From Dehalococcoidia bacterium UBA3254 (GTDB lineage Bacteria > Chloroflexota > Dehalococcoidia > Dehalococcoidales > UBA3254), in contig DEUU01000051.1 in the NCBI GenBank assembly GCA_002362735.1, positions 1 to 13,027 on the forward strand: a stretch of 13,027 nt of DNA. Reading direction: 5' to 3'. The translations under genes were made by a program, and so were the position numbers. The notes beneath the pieces are model-generated. The model searched no databases. It was not told where the DNA came from and saw only the letters and a program-made list of their open reading frames with translations. Shown here in pieces: positions 12,259-13,027 of the stretch; within the stretch, counting starts at the first letter, position 1, and each line of letters starts with the position of its first letter.

Positions 12259-13027
12259 ATGGTATCAGGTAAACAAAGAATAATCCCGAATCTCTGGTTT
12301 GATCGTCAGGCGGAAGAAGCCGTAAATATGTATACGTCCATCTTCAAAGAATCTGGAGTCCGAAGCCTAACCCGGGCCAACAAGGCGGGATTTGAAATTC
12401 ACGGTCTACCGGAAGGAACCGTGATGACGGTTGAATTCCAGATTGAAGGGCAGAGGTTTATTGCGATCAATGGCGGACCATTATTTAAGTTCAATCCGAC
12501 CATATCATTTCTTGTGGCATGCAGCACAAAGGAGGAGGTTGATGCGATTTGGCAAAAGCTGGCCGTACCGAGTAGAGTTCTCATGGACCTTGGGGCATAT
12601 CCATTCAGCGAAAGATACGGCTGGACGCAGGATAAATATGGTCTTTCATGGCAGGTGATGTTAATGGGAGATCGTGTTATCAAGCAGAAAATCACTCCGA
12701 CGCTGATGTTCGTCGATAAGCAGCATGGAAAAGCAGAAGAGGCGGTCAATCTTTATACAAAGGTGTTTCATAATGCGAACATCGACCATATCGAGCGCTA
12801 TGGCAGGGGAGAAGAACCCGATCGGGAAGGAACCATTAGACATGCAGGTTTTATGCTGGAGGGTGATGAATTTGCGGCGATGGACAGCGCACACGTGCAT
12901 AACATCTCCTTTAATGAGGCTATTTCACTCATGGTTGAGTGCCAAACGCAGGTAGAAATTGACTATTACTGGGGAAAGCTTACCGCAGATGGAGGGCAAG
13001 AGAGTGTGTGCGGCTGGCTCAAGGACA
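12259..13027 (+). CDS. Tandem-domain VOC/PhnB-like protein (3' end outside the window)
   Basis: An open frame of 256 codons runs off the right edge. It begins MVSGKQRIIPNLWFDRQAEE. Residues about 7-136 form one PhnB-type unit of the vicinal-oxygen-chelate superfamily (Pfam '3-demethylubiquinone-9 3-methyltransferase' group): IIPNLWF (8-14), the EEAVNMYTSIF helix (19-29), FIAINGGP (67-74) and GLSWQVM (128-134). A second copy starts at ITPTLMF (145-151), with EEAVNLYTKVF (161-171) and FAAMDSA (206-212), and would end just past the edge with GWLKD. The Pfam name is misleading: methyltransferase activity is not supported for most members, and they are glyoxalase-fold proteins of mostly unknown substrate. 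The start is firm, with AAAAGGAGA six bases upstream. Family assignment is confident. Confidence 0.88.
   Translation, partial: MVSGKQRIIPNLWFDRQAEEAVNMYTSIFKESGVRSLTRANKAGFEIHGLPEGTVMTVEFQIEGQRFIAINGGPLFKFNPTISFLVACSTKEEVDAIWQKLAVPSRVLMDLGAYPFSERYGWTQDKYGLSWQVMLMGDRVIKQKITPTLMFVDKQHGKAEEAVNLYTKVFHNANIDHIERYGRGEEPDREGTIRHAGFMLEGDEFAAMDSAHVHNISFNEAISLMVECQTQVEIDYYWGKLTADGGQESVCGWLKD

Overview
The window is a bacterial chromosomal segment of mostly unlinked, single-gene transcription units. No rRNA, tRNA, CRISPR array, complete insertion sequence or phage gene is visible. The gene mix suggests a free-living anaerobe: a FAD oxidoreductase of the geranylgeranyl-reductase family, an OFA/MCT-type organic-acid transporter, a SnoaL-like protein with its own SDR, a secreted DUF2202 ferritin-like protein and an unusual MFS protein. 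Strong GGAGG-type Shine-Dalgarno sites and sigma70-type promoters coexist with one possibly leaderless gene. A Chloroflexota (Dehalococcoidia-like) or clostridial Firmicutes host fits best. This is inference from protein flavour; no phylogenetic marker is present.

Layout. 1-143: last 46 codons of a metallo-beta-lactamase-fold hydrolase resembling N-acyl-homoserine lactonases. 312-476: a decayed coding remnant, possibly the end of an IS21-type transposase. 532-1248 (-): an SDR oxidoreductase, divergent from 1578-2717 (+), the FAD oxidoreductase; each has a recognisable promoter in the shared spacer. 2718-3169: a convergent spacer with a large hairpin. 3170-3763 (-): the exported DUF2202 protein. 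3965-4145: a compact transcription unit with a promoter, a Shine-Dalgarno site, a 17-codon ORF and an intrinsic terminator. It is followed by a second foldable segment and then rsgA (4245-5345).

5552-6829 (-) encodes the OFA-like MFS transporter. It is divergent from the SnoaL-like gene (7103-7786) and an SDR (7942-8679), with an inverted repeat between them that looks like an operator. This is the only part of the window that reads as a small functional module: uptake or export of an organic acid next to two enzymes. Its substrate cannot be read from the sequence.

8899-9165 (-) is a small probably SH3-like protein, divergent from an Hsp20 chaperone (9330-9857) that ends in a 14-bp hairpin. 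10341-11993 is an MFS protein with a long hydrophilic C-terminal tail and no Shine-Dalgarno site. 12259-13027 is the start of a tandem-domain PhnB/VOC protein cut by the window edge.

The most interesting item is the 3965-4145 unit: a free-standing transcript of about 145 nt encoding the peptide MLANLINVDVTPRHGSS. Its Shine-Dalgarno site lies inside a potential H-type pseudoknot. It could be a leader peptide, a regulatory RNA or an undescribed small peptide.
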